Source: Synergistales bacterium
Lineage (GTDB): Bacteria > Synergistota > Synergistia > Synergistales > Aminiphilaceae
Direction of reading: 5' to 3'
Length of the DNA stretch: 46,697 nucleotides
NCBI GenBank assembly: GCA_021736445.1
Contig: JAIPGA010000011.1
Span: 1-46,697, forward strand
Position 1 is the stretch's first letter. Every line of letters begins with the position of its first letter. Below are positions 23,359 through 31,203 of this stretch, piece by piece. The notes under the pieces are model-generated. The model did not search any database. It saw only the letters and a program-made list of their open reading frames with translations, and had not been told where the DNA came from. A program made the translations under genes and the position numbers.

Positions 23359-24985
23359 GCTCCTGCCCCCTCCCCTGGGAATCCCGGCCAGGAAGGGATA
23401 CAGAGTGCCTCCGGTAAAAGAGCACCAGGTATCCCATCAGTTCAAGCGCCACAAGCCTGCTCTCCGCCATGTAGGCCATCCGTTTCGCCGGAGAGAGGTC
23501 CTGCTGCTGTACCTCCGCCAGGGCGCTGGTGTGGAGATCGGTAACATCCTTGGGACCCGCCCGGAGACCGCCGAGGCGGAATGCCAGCTCTCTGGTCCGC
23601 TCATCCTGCGGCGTCTCCGCATTCTTCACTCTACCCTTGAAATGATTGTCAAGCAGTTCGCGGTAGGTCGCCACAAGCTCGCGGAACGTCGTGGGGGACC
23701 GCCGCTTCATGGGCTCCTGACCGTAGCTCCGCGCCGTGTTCTGCGTCCCCCCACCGTACATGGAGTCCACGGCACCACGCTCCTGATCCAGCTCCCCGAA
23801 GGTTCCCACCCCTGTCGCCGTCTGGGGCTCCAGCACCGAAACCATTCCGTCAAACTCGCCGCGCTCGTCGTACAGGGGCGCGGCGCTGATCGAGAGCAGG
23901 AGCTGTCTGCCGTCACTCCTGGTGATGCTGTGGTAGATGCCGTAGAGAGGCTCCCCGGCCTTCCGGACCTGGACAAAGGGGAGCGATTCGTCTTCGAAGG
24001 CACCGCCCTCGGGGTCGGCGATCTGCCAGCGGTCGTCGTCATAGGTGCGTCTGGTGATATCCGCCCGGGCCAGTCCGAAGAGCTCCTCAGCCCTGGCGTT
24101 GGCGAAGACAATCCGCCCGTGTCTGTCAACCACCGTCATGGGAACCGGCACCAGCTCCATGACCTTCCCGCGCAGGGTGCGTTCGGACTCCAGATCCTCC
24201 GAGGCGCGGAGCCGCTCGAGCACCCGCCCGAGACGCTCGGTGGCCGCCGCAACGACCCGTCGCTCCCGCTCGCGGAAGCACTCTTCCGCAGCCCCCTCCA
24301 CCTGTGGGGCTGCGCTCCCGTAGCCCACGGAGACACGCCCCTCCCGTTTCCCGTCCACAACCAGCGGCATCCCGATCGACGGCCCCCGGCTCTCGGGTTT
24401 CCCTCTTTTGTAGAAGGTCCCCAGGGGATACTCGATAGAAGCCCAGGCCCGGTCACTGTACTGCAGCACCGAAGGGAGACGGTTCACCGTACCGCGCAGC
24501 AGCCCGGGCACATCGATGCCGGGCTGCTGCACCAGTTCGGCAAATTCGATAAAGAATCGCGTCTGTCGGTCGCGGAAGGCCAGCTCTTCCTTGCAGGACA
24601 CCTCGTCAAAGCCGCTCCGGGAGGGCTGCGCCGAGAGGAGGGCGGCCAGAAAATACGGGATGGCCGGGAGATGGGCTTCCGGAAAGAAATGGAGCGCCCC
24701 TTCACCCTGCATGGGTGGAGAGGCGCCGTCCCGAAAGAGAGCCACCACGGGGCATTTGCTTCCGGCAAGCTGCCTGCGCTCCCCCGGACCCCGCACAAGC
24801 GAGGCGTCAAAGATGATCACATCACCGCGCTCTCCGCAGGGGAACGCTTCGTTTCCGTGGATGTCTTCTATGACGGAAGAAGAGACGCTTGCGTCTTCGG
24901 CGTACCTTCGGATTGCGTCGACGGTTTCGTCAAGCCATCCGCCGTGGGATCCGAAAACGTGGATCCTCTCAATCTTTCCCAGCAT
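23351..24985 (-). CDS. KaiA-like/PAS multidomain sensor, first gene of the kai operon
   Basis: A 544-residue protein. Region 1-115 looks like a receiver or pseudoreceiver (strands IERIHVFG, DVIIFDAS, CPVVALF). A GAF-like region (about 125-265) follows. A PAS domain (about 271-388) includes VPMTVVDRHGRIVFANARAEELFG. A linker leads to a helical C-terminus (about 434-525) with FRELVATYRELLDNHF and AGPKDVTDLHTSALAEV; this lines up with the RsbU N-terminal domain, to which the KaiA C-terminal domain is related. KaiA itself is pseudoreceiver plus that helical domain, so this may be a sensory KaiA analogue acting on KaiC. ATG at 24985 follows GGAGGAGGGG; an upstream GTG frame to 25006 is ignored. 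Confidence 0.75.
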   Translation of the reverse strand: MLGKIERIHVFGSHGGWLDETVDAIRRYAEDASVSSSVIEDIHGNEAFPCGERGDVIIFDASLVRGPGERRQLAGSKCPVVALFRDGASPPMQGEGALHFFPEAHLPAIPYFLAALLSAQPSRSGFDEVSCKEELAFRDRQTRFFIEFAELVQQPGIDVPGLLRGTVNRLPSVLQYSDRAWASIEYPLGTFYKRGKPESRGPSIGMPLVVDGKREGRVSVGYGSAAPQVEGAAEECFRERERRVVAAATERLGRVLERLRASEDLESERTLRGKVMELVPVPMTVVDRHGRIVFANARAEELFGLARADITRRTYDDDRWQIADPEGGAFEDESLPFVQVRKAGEPLYGIYHSITRSDGRQLLLSISAAPLYDERGEFDGMVSVLEPQTATGVGTFGELDQERGAVDSMYGGGTQNTARSYGQEPMKRRSPTTFRELVATYRELLDNHFKGRVKNAETPQDERTRELAFRLGGLRAGPKDVTDLHTSALAEVQQQDLSPAKRMAYMAESRLVALELMGYLVLFYRRHSVSLPGRDSQGRGQEHG

Positions 24986-25049
24986 ACACACCCCTCCTCC
25001 GGCCACACAGAGACCGCGCCGGAGCGGTTGTTCTCCGCGTATTGCAGCG

Positions 25050-25078
25050 ATTGTACCGGCGTGATAGCAAATTGTCTA
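25050..25078 (-). promoter_or_regulatory. sigma70 promoter of the kai operon
   Basis: On the minus strand TAGACA (25078-25073), 17 bases, TACAAT (25055-25050): 5 of 6 matches at each hexamer, 65 bases before the KaiA-like ATG. The operon is thus independent of the upstream pepF-yitT pair. Confidence 0.78.
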
Positions 25079-25104
25079 TACCCGACGATGTACAGACGCC
25101 CTCG

Positions 25105-26028
25105 TCACCGCCTCGCTGCCGCGTTCCTGCCGCGCGAGCCGCGCGGAACGCTCCCGAAGGACTTGAACCCTCTGCCCAGAACCTCCGAGGCATCGGAGAC
25201 CACCACAAAGGCCCCGGGATCGCCCTCGGCCAGAAAGTGTTTGAGATCCATGGTCTGCCGTGGGGTCAGAAGGGTCAGCAGCACCGGCCGAGGCTCGTTG
25301 GAGTAGCCCCCTTCTCCGTGGAGTACGGTCACCCCACGTTTGAGGGTATCCATGATGTAGCCCCGCACCGTCTCCATCCGGCTGGAGATGATCATCACCT
25401 GCTTCCGACGGTCGAAGGAACGGAGCACGGCGTCGATGGTGATCCCCGAGATGTAGATCATCATTCCGCCGTAGACGGCGCGCTCTACCCCCACCAGCCA
25501 TACGGCCAGGAGAAGCACCGAGGAGTTGAGGTAGAAGCTCCAGATCCCCACTTCAAGACCGTAGCGCTGTCTGAGGGCCATCACGATGACACTCACCCCT
25601 CCGGGGGAGCCGCCGACCCGGAAGATCAACCCCACACCGAATCCCACCAGACCCCCGGCGAGGACCACCACCAGCAGTTTGTCCTCCATCACCGGGTGGG
25701 GCATACGCTCCAGAAGCTTCAGAAGGACCGCCATCAGGGCCACCGCATAGGCCGAGAGCGCCGCAAAACGGGCGGAGAGCCCCCGCCAGGCCCAGGCAAG
25801 GAGCAGGGCATTGGCACCACCGATCACCCAGGCCGGAGAGATGCCGAAGACATAGTTGGAGAGCACCGCCAGACCGTTCACGCCGGCGGCCGGAAGCTGC
25901 ATGGGCATGAGCAGCGTCAGATAGCCCGCGGCCACCAGAACGACCCCCACCGTGATCGCGGCAAGGTTCTTCCATTCCGCCCTGCACCACACCGGGAGAC
26001 GCCGGCGAATCCGTCGCAGTACCCGCAT
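25105..26028 (-). CDS. YitT-family membrane protein (DUF161 plus DUF2179)
   Basis: A 307-residue integral membrane protein. About five or six helices fill residues 20-195, including GLIFRVGGSPGGVSVIVMAL. A soluble C-terminal DUF2179 domain (about 205-290) has KQVMIISSRMETVRGYIMDTLKRGVTVLHGEGGYS. Function is unknown for most of the family. The last 20 residues are Arg/Gly-rich. ATG at 26028 follows GGTGGAGGAGG; the frame extends to 26052 inside that site. It lies 32 bases after pepF on the same strand. Confidence 0.88.
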   Translation of the reverse strand: MRVLRRIRRRLPVWCRAEWKNLAAITVGVVLVAAGYLTLLMPMQLPAAGVNGLAVLSNYVFGISPAWVIGGANALLLAWAWRGLSARFAALSAYAVALMAVLLKLLERMPHPVMEDKLLVVVLAGGLVGFGVGLIFRVGGSPGGVSVIVMALRQRYGLEVGIWSFYLNSSVLLLAVWLVGVERAVYGGMMIYISGITIDAVLRSFDRRKQVMIISSRMETVRGYIMDTLKRGVTVLHGEGGYSNEPRPVLLTLLTPRQTMDLKHFLAEGDPGAFVVVSDASEVLGRGFKSFGSVPRGSRGRNAAARR

Positions 26029-26060
26029 GAGAAGACCTCCTCCACCGGACAACGGGCGCC

Positions 26061-27938
26061 TCAGTTGATCCCCAGAAGCTGCTCGAACCGGTCGAGGCGC
26101 TGCGCAAAGAGATCGAAGGTGGCCTCCAGCGGCTTCGGCGTGGTCATGTCCACGCCGGCGTCACGCAACTGGTTGATGGGGTAGTCCGACCGCCCCTTCC
26201 GGAGGAAGGCGAGGTACCGTTCTCCGGCCTCCTCCCCCTCTTCCAGGATCGCCCGGGAAAGGGACGTCGCCGCCGCAAGCCCCGTGGCGTACTGGTAGAC
26301 ATAGAATCCGGCGTAGAAATGGGGGATGCGGGCCCACTCCACCTCGATCCCGTCGTCCATCACGACGGCCTCGCCGTAGTAGCTCTTCTTGAGCTCCAGC
26401 CAGAGATCGCTGAAGGTCTGCGCCGTCAGAGGCTGCTGCTGTTCGGCCATTCGGTGTACGGCCAGCTCGAATTCGGCGAAGAGCAGCTGCCGGAAGACGG
26501 TGGTCCGCACCTGCTCCAGACCGTAGTGGAGCAGATAGAGCTCCTGCTGCGGATCGGTGGTGGTCGCCAGGAGATGCCGGAGCAGCAGCGCCTCGTTGGT
26601 CGTGGAGGCCACCTCGGCGACAAAGATCTCGTGGCCCGCATAGAGATGAGGCTGGGATTCCTGGGTGTGCCGGCTGTGGGCGGCATGCCCCAGCTCGTGG
26701 GCCAGGGTGAAGACATCCCGGAGGGTGGCATTGTAATTGAGGAGCACAAAGGGGTGGACGCCGTAGACATCCATGGAATAGGCGCCGCCCCGTTTGCCCC
26801 TGTTCTCGTAGACATCGATCCAGCCCCCGTCGAAGGCCTGCTCCAGCAGCCTCTGGTAAGAGACGCCAAGCGGGGAAAGGGCCTTGACCACGGTCTCTCT
26901 GGCCCGATCATAGGGTATGACGCTCTCCGGTTCCGGGACAACGGGGGTATAGAGATCGTAGATATGCATCTCCTCGAGCCGGAGTGCTTTCCTCTTGAGT
27001 TCCACGTAGCGCTGCAGCTGGTGGAGGTGACCATGGACGCCTTCCAGGGCGCTGTGGTACACCGCTTCGGGGATGCGGTTGGGGTAGAGCGCCGCTTCCA
27101 GCGAGGAACGGTAGCCCCGCAGGTCCGCGTCTACGGCGTCGTGCTTGACGCTTCCGGCCAGGGTGGCCCCCAGGGTGTTCCGCACCCCCCGATAGGTGGT
27201 AAAGAGCCCTTCGAAGGCCTCCCGCCGGACCCGACGCTCCGGAGAGAGCAGGAAGCGGGAAAAGCGCTCCTCGGTAAGACGCACCTCCCGCCCCTCCTCG
27301 TCGCGGATCAGGGGAAAGGTCAGATCGGCGTTGGTGAGCATGCTGAAGGCCGTCTCCGGCACATGGGTGACACTGCCCAGTCTGGCCAGCAGTTGTTCTT
27401 CCCGCCCGGAGAGCACATGGGGTTTCACCCGGAGCAGCTGCTCCATGGCAAAGCGGAAGGGCGCCAGGGCTTCCGCTTCGAGATGTGCCTGAAGCTGTTC
27501 CTCCGGAATGGAGAGGATCTCCGGGCTGATAAAGGAGACAGTGCTCTCGAAACGCACGGCGCATTCCGTGGCCCGGTCTTCAAGCCCCTGGCAGTGGGCA
27601 TCGCCGGTGTTTTCGTGGCTCCTGAGCGAGGCGTAGGCACAGACCCGCCCGAGCTGTTCCTCTGCTTCGTCCTCCAGGCGCAGACAGGCGGCGAGCGTCG
27701 CCGCCGAGGCCGCCAGCGAACCCTGGTATCCCTCGATCTCCCGTCCTTTGCGGTCCACCTCTTCCAGGGCCCTCTCCCAGGACACCTCGTCGGGGAAGAT
27801 ATCCCCGGGGCGCCACATGAATTCCGGATCCAATTCGTGCCGTTCCGGCAGCTCTCCCGCCGCGCCATCCCCTTCGGCGGAGCGGCACAGCCGCCGTAGC
27901 GACGGTGTTTCCATGCCTCCTCTGTATCTGGAGTGCAT
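26061..27938 (-). CDS. pepF: Oligoendopeptidase F (M3 metallopeptidase)
   Basis: A 625-residue M3B peptidase. The zinc site is HELGHAAH (about 414-421, Glu as catalytic base) with the third ligand in FVAEVASTTNE (Glu about 442). Other family marks are YSMDVYGVHPFVLLNYN just before the site and HFYAGFYVYQYATGLAAA near the C-terminus. There is no signal peptide, so it is cytoplasmic and degrades short peptides from uptake or turnover, in keeping with peptide fermentation. ATG at 27938 follows GAGGAGGAAG; ATG at 27914 has no properly spaced site, and the frame to 27983 is unneeded. Confidence 0.94.
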   Translation of the reverse strand: MHSRYRGGMETPSLRRLCRSAEGDGAAGELPERHELDPEFMWRPGDIFPDEVSWERALEEVDRKGREIEGYQGSLAASAATLAACLRLEDEAEEQLGRVCAYASLRSHENTGDAHCQGLEDRATECAVRFESTVSFISPEILSIPEEQLQAHLEAEALAPFRFAMEQLLRVKPHVLSGREEQLLARLGSVTHVPETAFSMLTNADLTFPLIRDEEGREVRLTEERFSRFLLSPERRVRREAFEGLFTTYRGVRNTLGATLAGSVKHDAVDADLRGYRSSLEAALYPNRIPEAVYHSALEGVHGHLHQLQRYVELKRKALRLEEMHIYDLYTPVVPEPESVIPYDRARETVVKALSPLGVSYQRLLEQAFDGGWIDVYENRGKRGGAYSMDVYGVHPFVLLNYNATLRDVFTLAHELGHAAHSRHTQESQPHLYAGHEIFVAEVASTTNEALLLRHLLATTTDPQQELYLLHYGLEQVRTTVFRQLLFAEFELAVHRMAEQQQPLTAQTFSDLWLELKKSYYGEAVVMDDGIEVEWARIPHFYAGFYVYQYATGLAAATSLSRAILEEGEEAGERYLAFLRKGRSDYPINQLRDAGVDMTTPKPLEATFDLFAQRLDRFEQLLGIN

Positions 27939-27998
27939 CGATCTTCCTCCTCTCATCGCCCCTCTGCCGCCGCTGTCGCACACTCCGGCACTCTCTGT

Positions 27999-28027
27999 TT
28001 GACAGCCCGGGAAGAAGGGCGTACAGT
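27999..28027 (+). promoter_or_regulatory. sigma70 promoter for the FlaG-like gene
   Basis: TTGACA (27999-28004), 17 bases, TACAGT (28022-28027), about 65 bases before the start; 6 of 6 and 4 of 6 matches. Confidence 0.65.
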
Positions 28028-28093
28028 ACGTGCAGGGTTTTCCAGGGCATCACTTCATCATGATCTCCAACCCGGAGAGGTCCGGTGGTCGGT

Positions 28094-28585
28094 ATGACCG
28101 ATCGAATAGCAGAGATCCACAAGGAGGAGCAAGTACAGCTGCAGGGCAGCGAGGGACTGCCCCTCCTCTGTCGTCTCCAGGCGGAGCTTTCCAGACTGTT
28201 CGATACCAGTGCGCCCCGTGACATCGCCCCGGAGCGCGGCCGGCCACAGGGCAACACCCTGCACCACGCCGGCAAGGCGCCGCCTCCATCCGGCCGAGGG
28301 TTCGGGACAACCACGTCGCAGACATCCCCTCCACCGAAAGCGCCGACGCATTCCGCGGCATCCCGGGTGGAGGCCGACAAGGCCCAGAGGGCCCTGGAGG
28401 CCTACCTTGCGGGCCACAGCATCGATGTAGAATGGCGATACTTCAGCGATATCCGGAAAGCCCAGGTGCGCTTCAAGGACAGGCGCACCGGTCGGGTCAT
28501 CCTCAATATGCCCTACGACGAGGTGATCAACCACTTCCTCAAGATGGCCGAACTGGAGGGCATCATCCTCCGCTGCCGGGGCTAG
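28094..28585 (+). CDS. FlaG-like protein
   Basis: About 163 residues. The first 90 are hydrophilic and low in complexity (Pro/Ser/Thr-rich linker about 60-85). The C-terminal 75 residues read VEWRYFSDIRKAQVRFKD, then RRTGRVILNMPYDEVINHFLKMAEL. FlaG proteins end in a similar beta-hairpin with VxVxDxxTGEVIRxIPxEE, so a distant FlaG-type fold is likely. No flagellar genes lie nearby, so a flagellar role is uncertain. ATG at 28094 follows GGTGG; GTG at 28085 after GGAGAGG is an equally good start. It is a single-gene unit with its own promoter. Confidence 0.6.
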   Translation: MTDRIAEIHKEEQVQLQGSEGLPLLCRLQAELSRLFDTSAPRDIAPERGRPQGNTLHHAGKAPPPSGRGFGTTTSQTSPPPKAPTHSAASRVEADKAQRALEAYLAGHSIDVEWRYFSDIRKAQVRFKDRRTGRVILNMPYDEVINHFLKMAELEGIILRCRG

Positions 28586-28619
28586 GCACACCATTTCCGC
28601 ACCCAAACCCCACACGTCA

Positions 28620-28829
28620 TCAATGGTAGGCGTGGACCTCCACATTGTGCTCCGCCATCAGCCTCTTGATGCGCTCCTCTTCCCCCTTTGGGTAGAAGCA
28701 GGCCAATCCGCAGCTCGCCGCCAGCTCCCGCGGAACGGGGATCACGTTGACCTCGATCCCCGCTTCTTCACAGACCTTCTGAAATTGCATCACCATGTGA
28801 TTGCTGTCAAAGGTGGCAATGCCGAACAT
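28620..28829 (-). CDS. DUF3343 protein (putative Se/S carrier-like)
   Basis: A 69-residue protein with the DUF3343 pattern: N-terminal FDSNHMVMQFQKVCEEAGIE, then VNVIPVPRELAASCGLACFY, and a short C-terminal helix. The Cys in SCGLAC is the feature that led to the Se/S-carrier label. Members are often found next to YedF or cysteine-desulfurase genes, which are absent here. ATG at 28829 follows GTGGGGGAC. Confidence 0.82.
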   Translation of the reverse strand: MFGIATFDSNHMVMQFQKVCEEAGIEVNVIPVPRELAASCGLACFYPKGEEERIKRLMAEHNVEVHAYH

Positions 28830-28846
28830 ATCCAGTCCCCCACAAC

Positions 28847-28879
28847 GGACCGCCCGGAATCGCCGCTTCCGGGCGGTCC
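28847..28879. terminator. Strong hairpin between two minus-strand genes
   Basis: GGACCGCCCGGAA (28847-28859) and TTCCGGGCGGTCC (28867-28879) form a perfect 13-bp stem with a 7-base loop. No T-run follows on either strand. It probably ends transcription of the J-domain gene or protects its 3' end. Confidence 0.55.
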
Positions 28880-28927
28880 TCTCGTCATTCCAACAGGCCC
28901 CACCGGTCAGAGGGTCTGCCCCGCCGT

Positions 28928-29350
28928 TCAGGCCAGGCCGCGCACCCTGCGGATCTCCTCGTAGGCCTGCTTGACCTCCTCGAAACGCTCACTGGCGAGC
29001 CGGACAAACTCCTCGTCCAGCTCCAGCCCGATAAACCGATCGGGGTGGTACTTCGACACCAGTTGCCGGTACCGTTTCTTGATCACCTCATCGGAATCGC
29101 CGGGGCTGCATCGCAGCACCACATAGGGATCACGTCTGCTCCGGGATCCGAAGCCTCCCTCAGCCCGGCCCCCTGCGTAGTCCCGATTACCTCCGTTTCC
29201 ATCCCGCCGGCCTCCATTTCCGCTCTGACGCTGTTCCTTCCAGTACCTCTGGGAGGTGGTGCTGTAGAGAAAACGACGGAAGAGATGCATCAGAAGCGCA
29301 AAGAGGAGTACAGGGAGGATCATCCGGAAGATGCTGAAGACAAGAGCCAT
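28928..29350 (-). CDS. Membrane-anchored J-domain protein
   Basis: A 140-residue protein: one N-terminal transmembrane helix (about 3-22, FSIFRMILPVLLFALLMHLF), a Gly/Asn/Arg-rich linker (about 40-70), and a C-terminal J-domain (about 72-138) with the HPD motif in SKYHPDRF. J-domains stimulate the ATPase of DnaK; a membrane anchor would place that activity at the inner face of the membrane, as for DjlA-type co-chaperones. ATG at 29350 follows GGGAGGAG; the longer frame to 29422 lacks a site. It is divergent from the crotonase-like gene. Confidence 0.85.
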   Translation of the reverse strand: MALVFSIFRMILPVLLFALLMHLFRRFLYSTTSQRYWKEQRQSGNGGRRDGNGGNRDYAGGRAEGGFGSRSRRDPYVVLRCSPGDSDEVIKKRYRQLVSKYHPDRFIGLELDEEFVRLASERFEEVKQAYEEIRRVRGLA

Positions 29351-29502
29351 TCCATCTCTCCTCCCGTTCCAGGAAACACCTGGAACGCAATACGACATAC
29401 CTACAGGTTTCGAAAGCGACACGCTGCTTTTCCCTCCGGCGTACCGAGCAGAATCGACGCTCCGTCCGCCGGAAGGGCACGAAAGTAGCGCACTTCCTAA
29501 AG

Positions 29503-29521
29503 GATAATGATATCATATTTA
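29503..29521. promoter_or_regulatory. Fur-family-like operator candidate
   Basis: GATAATGATATCATATTTA contains the perfect dyad ATGATATCAT (29507-29516) and begins with the GATAATGAT half of a Fur box, but the second half is weak (about 12 of 19 matches by my count). It lies upstream of a transcript that includes a metal ABC transporter, so metal control is plausible. Confidence 0.35.
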
Positions 29522-29626
29522 TGGCCCCTCCTCCGCCGGAAGGGGACAAGAAACGAAGAGGCCCCTCTTTCCGGAGACACTCCGTAAGGAGGTCCTCCAA
29601 CAATCGGTACGGAAAGGAGCATAACA

Positions 29627-30403
29627 ATGCCGGAACAGGAGATCCTCACCCAGCGCAGCGAGCATGTCGGATACATCACCCTCAATCGCCCGAAAGCCAT
29701 GAACACCTTCACGCCATCCTTCGCCCTTGCCCTGGATCGGGCACTCCGGGAATTCGACGAGGACCGGGATATCCGGGCGGTGGTCGTCAAGGCCGCCGGG
29801 AAACACTTCTCCACGGGCATCGACCTCAAGGCCTTCAACGGGAAGAGCCACGGCGAGATCCGGGAGCTTATCCGTCTCATGGATCTGCACAACCATCGGA
29901 TCCCCGCCATGACAACGCCGGTCATCGCCTCCGTGCAGGGCTACGCACTGGCCAACGGCGCCGGCCTCTGCTGCACCACCGACTTTGTTGTGGCCGCCGA
30001 GGGCGCCGCCTTCGGCACCACAGCGATCAACGTCGGGCTGATCTGCCTCGAACCGGGGATCCAGCTGATGCGAACCGTGGGGCGCAAGAAGGCGCTGGAG
30101 ATGGTGCTCACGGGCAGGATGATCCCGGCAGAGGAGGCCCGCGACCTGGGCATCGTCAATGAAGTGGTGCCGGCAGAGCAGCTCGAGGAGGCCACAGAGG
30201 ACTTCGCCCGGAAGCTGGCAGCCAAGAGCCCTCTGGCGATCGCCGCCGGGAAACGGGGCCTCTACGCCACGGAGAACATGCCGCTGGACCAGGCCATCGA
30301 GTACGCCGGGGAACTCTTCGCCGGGCTGGCCGCCACCGAGGACGCCGGAGAGGGGATCGCAGCCTTTCTCGAGAAACGCACCCCCCAGTGGAAGGGAGAG
30401 TAG
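29627..30403 (+). CDS. Enoyl-CoA hydratase/isomerase (crotonase) family protein with altered active site
   Basis: A 258-residue crotonase-fold protein: VGYITLNRPKAMNTF at the N-terminus, oxyanion-hole segment GKHFSTGIDLKAF, and central SVQGYALANGAGLCCTTDF. The C-terminal half (GRKKALEMVLTGRMIPAEEA) is ordinary. In hydratases one catalytic Glu sits in the GGGCEL motif and another in PEI.LG. Here the aligned residues are Gly (NGAGL) and Ala (TTAINVGL), so hydratase activity is doubtful; other crotonase reactions remain possible. ATG at 29627 follows GGAAAGGAGCATAACA. It ends two bases before the metal ABC ATPase start, an odd partner. Confidence 0.85.
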   Translation: MPEQEILTQRSEHVGYITLNRPKAMNTFTPSFALALDRALREFDEDRDIRAVVVKAAGKHFSTGIDLKAFNGKSHGEIRELIRLMDLHNHRIPAMTTPVIASVQGYALANGAGLCCTTDFVVAAEGAAFGTTAINVGLICLEPGIQLMRTVGRKKALEMVLTGRMIPAEEARDLGIVNEVVPAEQLEEATEDFARKLAAKSPLAIAAGKRGLYATENMPLDQAIEYAGELFAGLAATEDAGEGIAAFLEKRTPQWKGE

Positions 30404-30405
30404 CC

Positions 30406-31203
30406 GTGGACGCCTCCCCGGCACCGGCCATCCGGTTTCAGGGGGTTTCCTTCGCCTATCGGCGTGTCCCCGTGCTGGAGGGGATCACCTTTACCGTCCC
30501 GCAGGGCGAGTTCCTCACCCTGATCGGACCCAACGGCGGCGGCAAGACCACCATTCTCAAGCTCATGCTGGGCCTACTGACGCCGCAGTCGGGATCGGTC
30601 GAGGTGCTTGGCCGCTCCCCCTCCCAGGTCTCCGGCCGGGTGGGCTATGTCCCCCAGGATCCGGGGAGAAACCAGAACCTCCCTGTCTCCGTGATGGATG
30701 TGGTCCTCATGGGGCGGATCTCCAGGGGAAAACGGCGGCGCATCGCCGACGGCGACAGGGAGAAAGCGGAAGCGGCGCTCGATAAGGTCGAGATGGGCCA
30801 TCGGCGCAACGAGCGGATGGGCGAGCTCTCCCAGGGACAGCGGCAGCGGGTGCTCATCGCCCGCGCACTGGCCTCGGAACCGTCGCTGCTTCTCCTGGAC
30901 GAACCGACGGCCAGCACCGACCCCAACACCAAGGAAGCCTTCCACGCCCTCCTGGGGGAGATGCAACGGGAGATGACCATTGTGCTGGTCAGCCACGACG
31001 TGACCGTGATCTCCTCCAACGCCACCGCCGTGGCCTGTGTGAACCGGACGCTCTACTACCACGATTCGGCGGAGCTCGAATCGGGAATGATCCAGCGCGC
31101 CTACGGCGCCTGCCCCGTGGAGATCATCGCCCACGGCATGCCCCACCGGGTTCTGGCGCCCCACAATCATCCGCAGAGTGCGGGACGTGGCGCCCATGCT
31201 TGA
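30406..31203 (+). CDS. Metal (Zn/Mn/Fe-type) ABC transporter, ATP-binding protein
   Basis: A 265-residue ABC ATPase of the ZnuC/MntB group: Walker A GPNGGGKT (41-48), signature LSQGQRQRVLIARAL, Walker B LLLLDEPTAS, switch LVSHDVTVISSNATAVACVN. The long C-terminal tail includes YGACPVEIIAHGMPHRVL, seen in family members. GTG at 30406 is set by AAGGGAGAG 8 bases upstream; GTG at 30388 is in frame but inside the crotonase gene. It pairs with the permease gene it overlaps. No metal-binding lipoprotein or periplasmic protein is encoded in the window. The metal cannot be fixed from sequence. Confidence 0.87.
   Translation: MDASPAPAIRFQGVSFAYRRVPVLEGITFTVPQGEFLTLIGPNGGGKTTILKLMLGLLTPQSGSVEVLGRSPSQVSGRVGYVPQDPGRNQNLPVSVMDVVLMGRISRGKRRRIADGDREKAEAALDKVEMGHRRNERMGELSQGQRQRVLIARALASEPSLLLLDEPTASTDPNTKEAFHALLGEMQREMTIVLVSHDVTVISSNATAVACVNRTLYYHDSAELESGMIQRAYGACPVEIIAHGMPHRVLAPHNHPQSAGRGAHA

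Noticed and set aside
29603-29626. Possible riboswitch in the crotonase leader
   Set aside because: The leader has repeated GGCCCCTC strings but no stable nested pairing or terminator that I could find.
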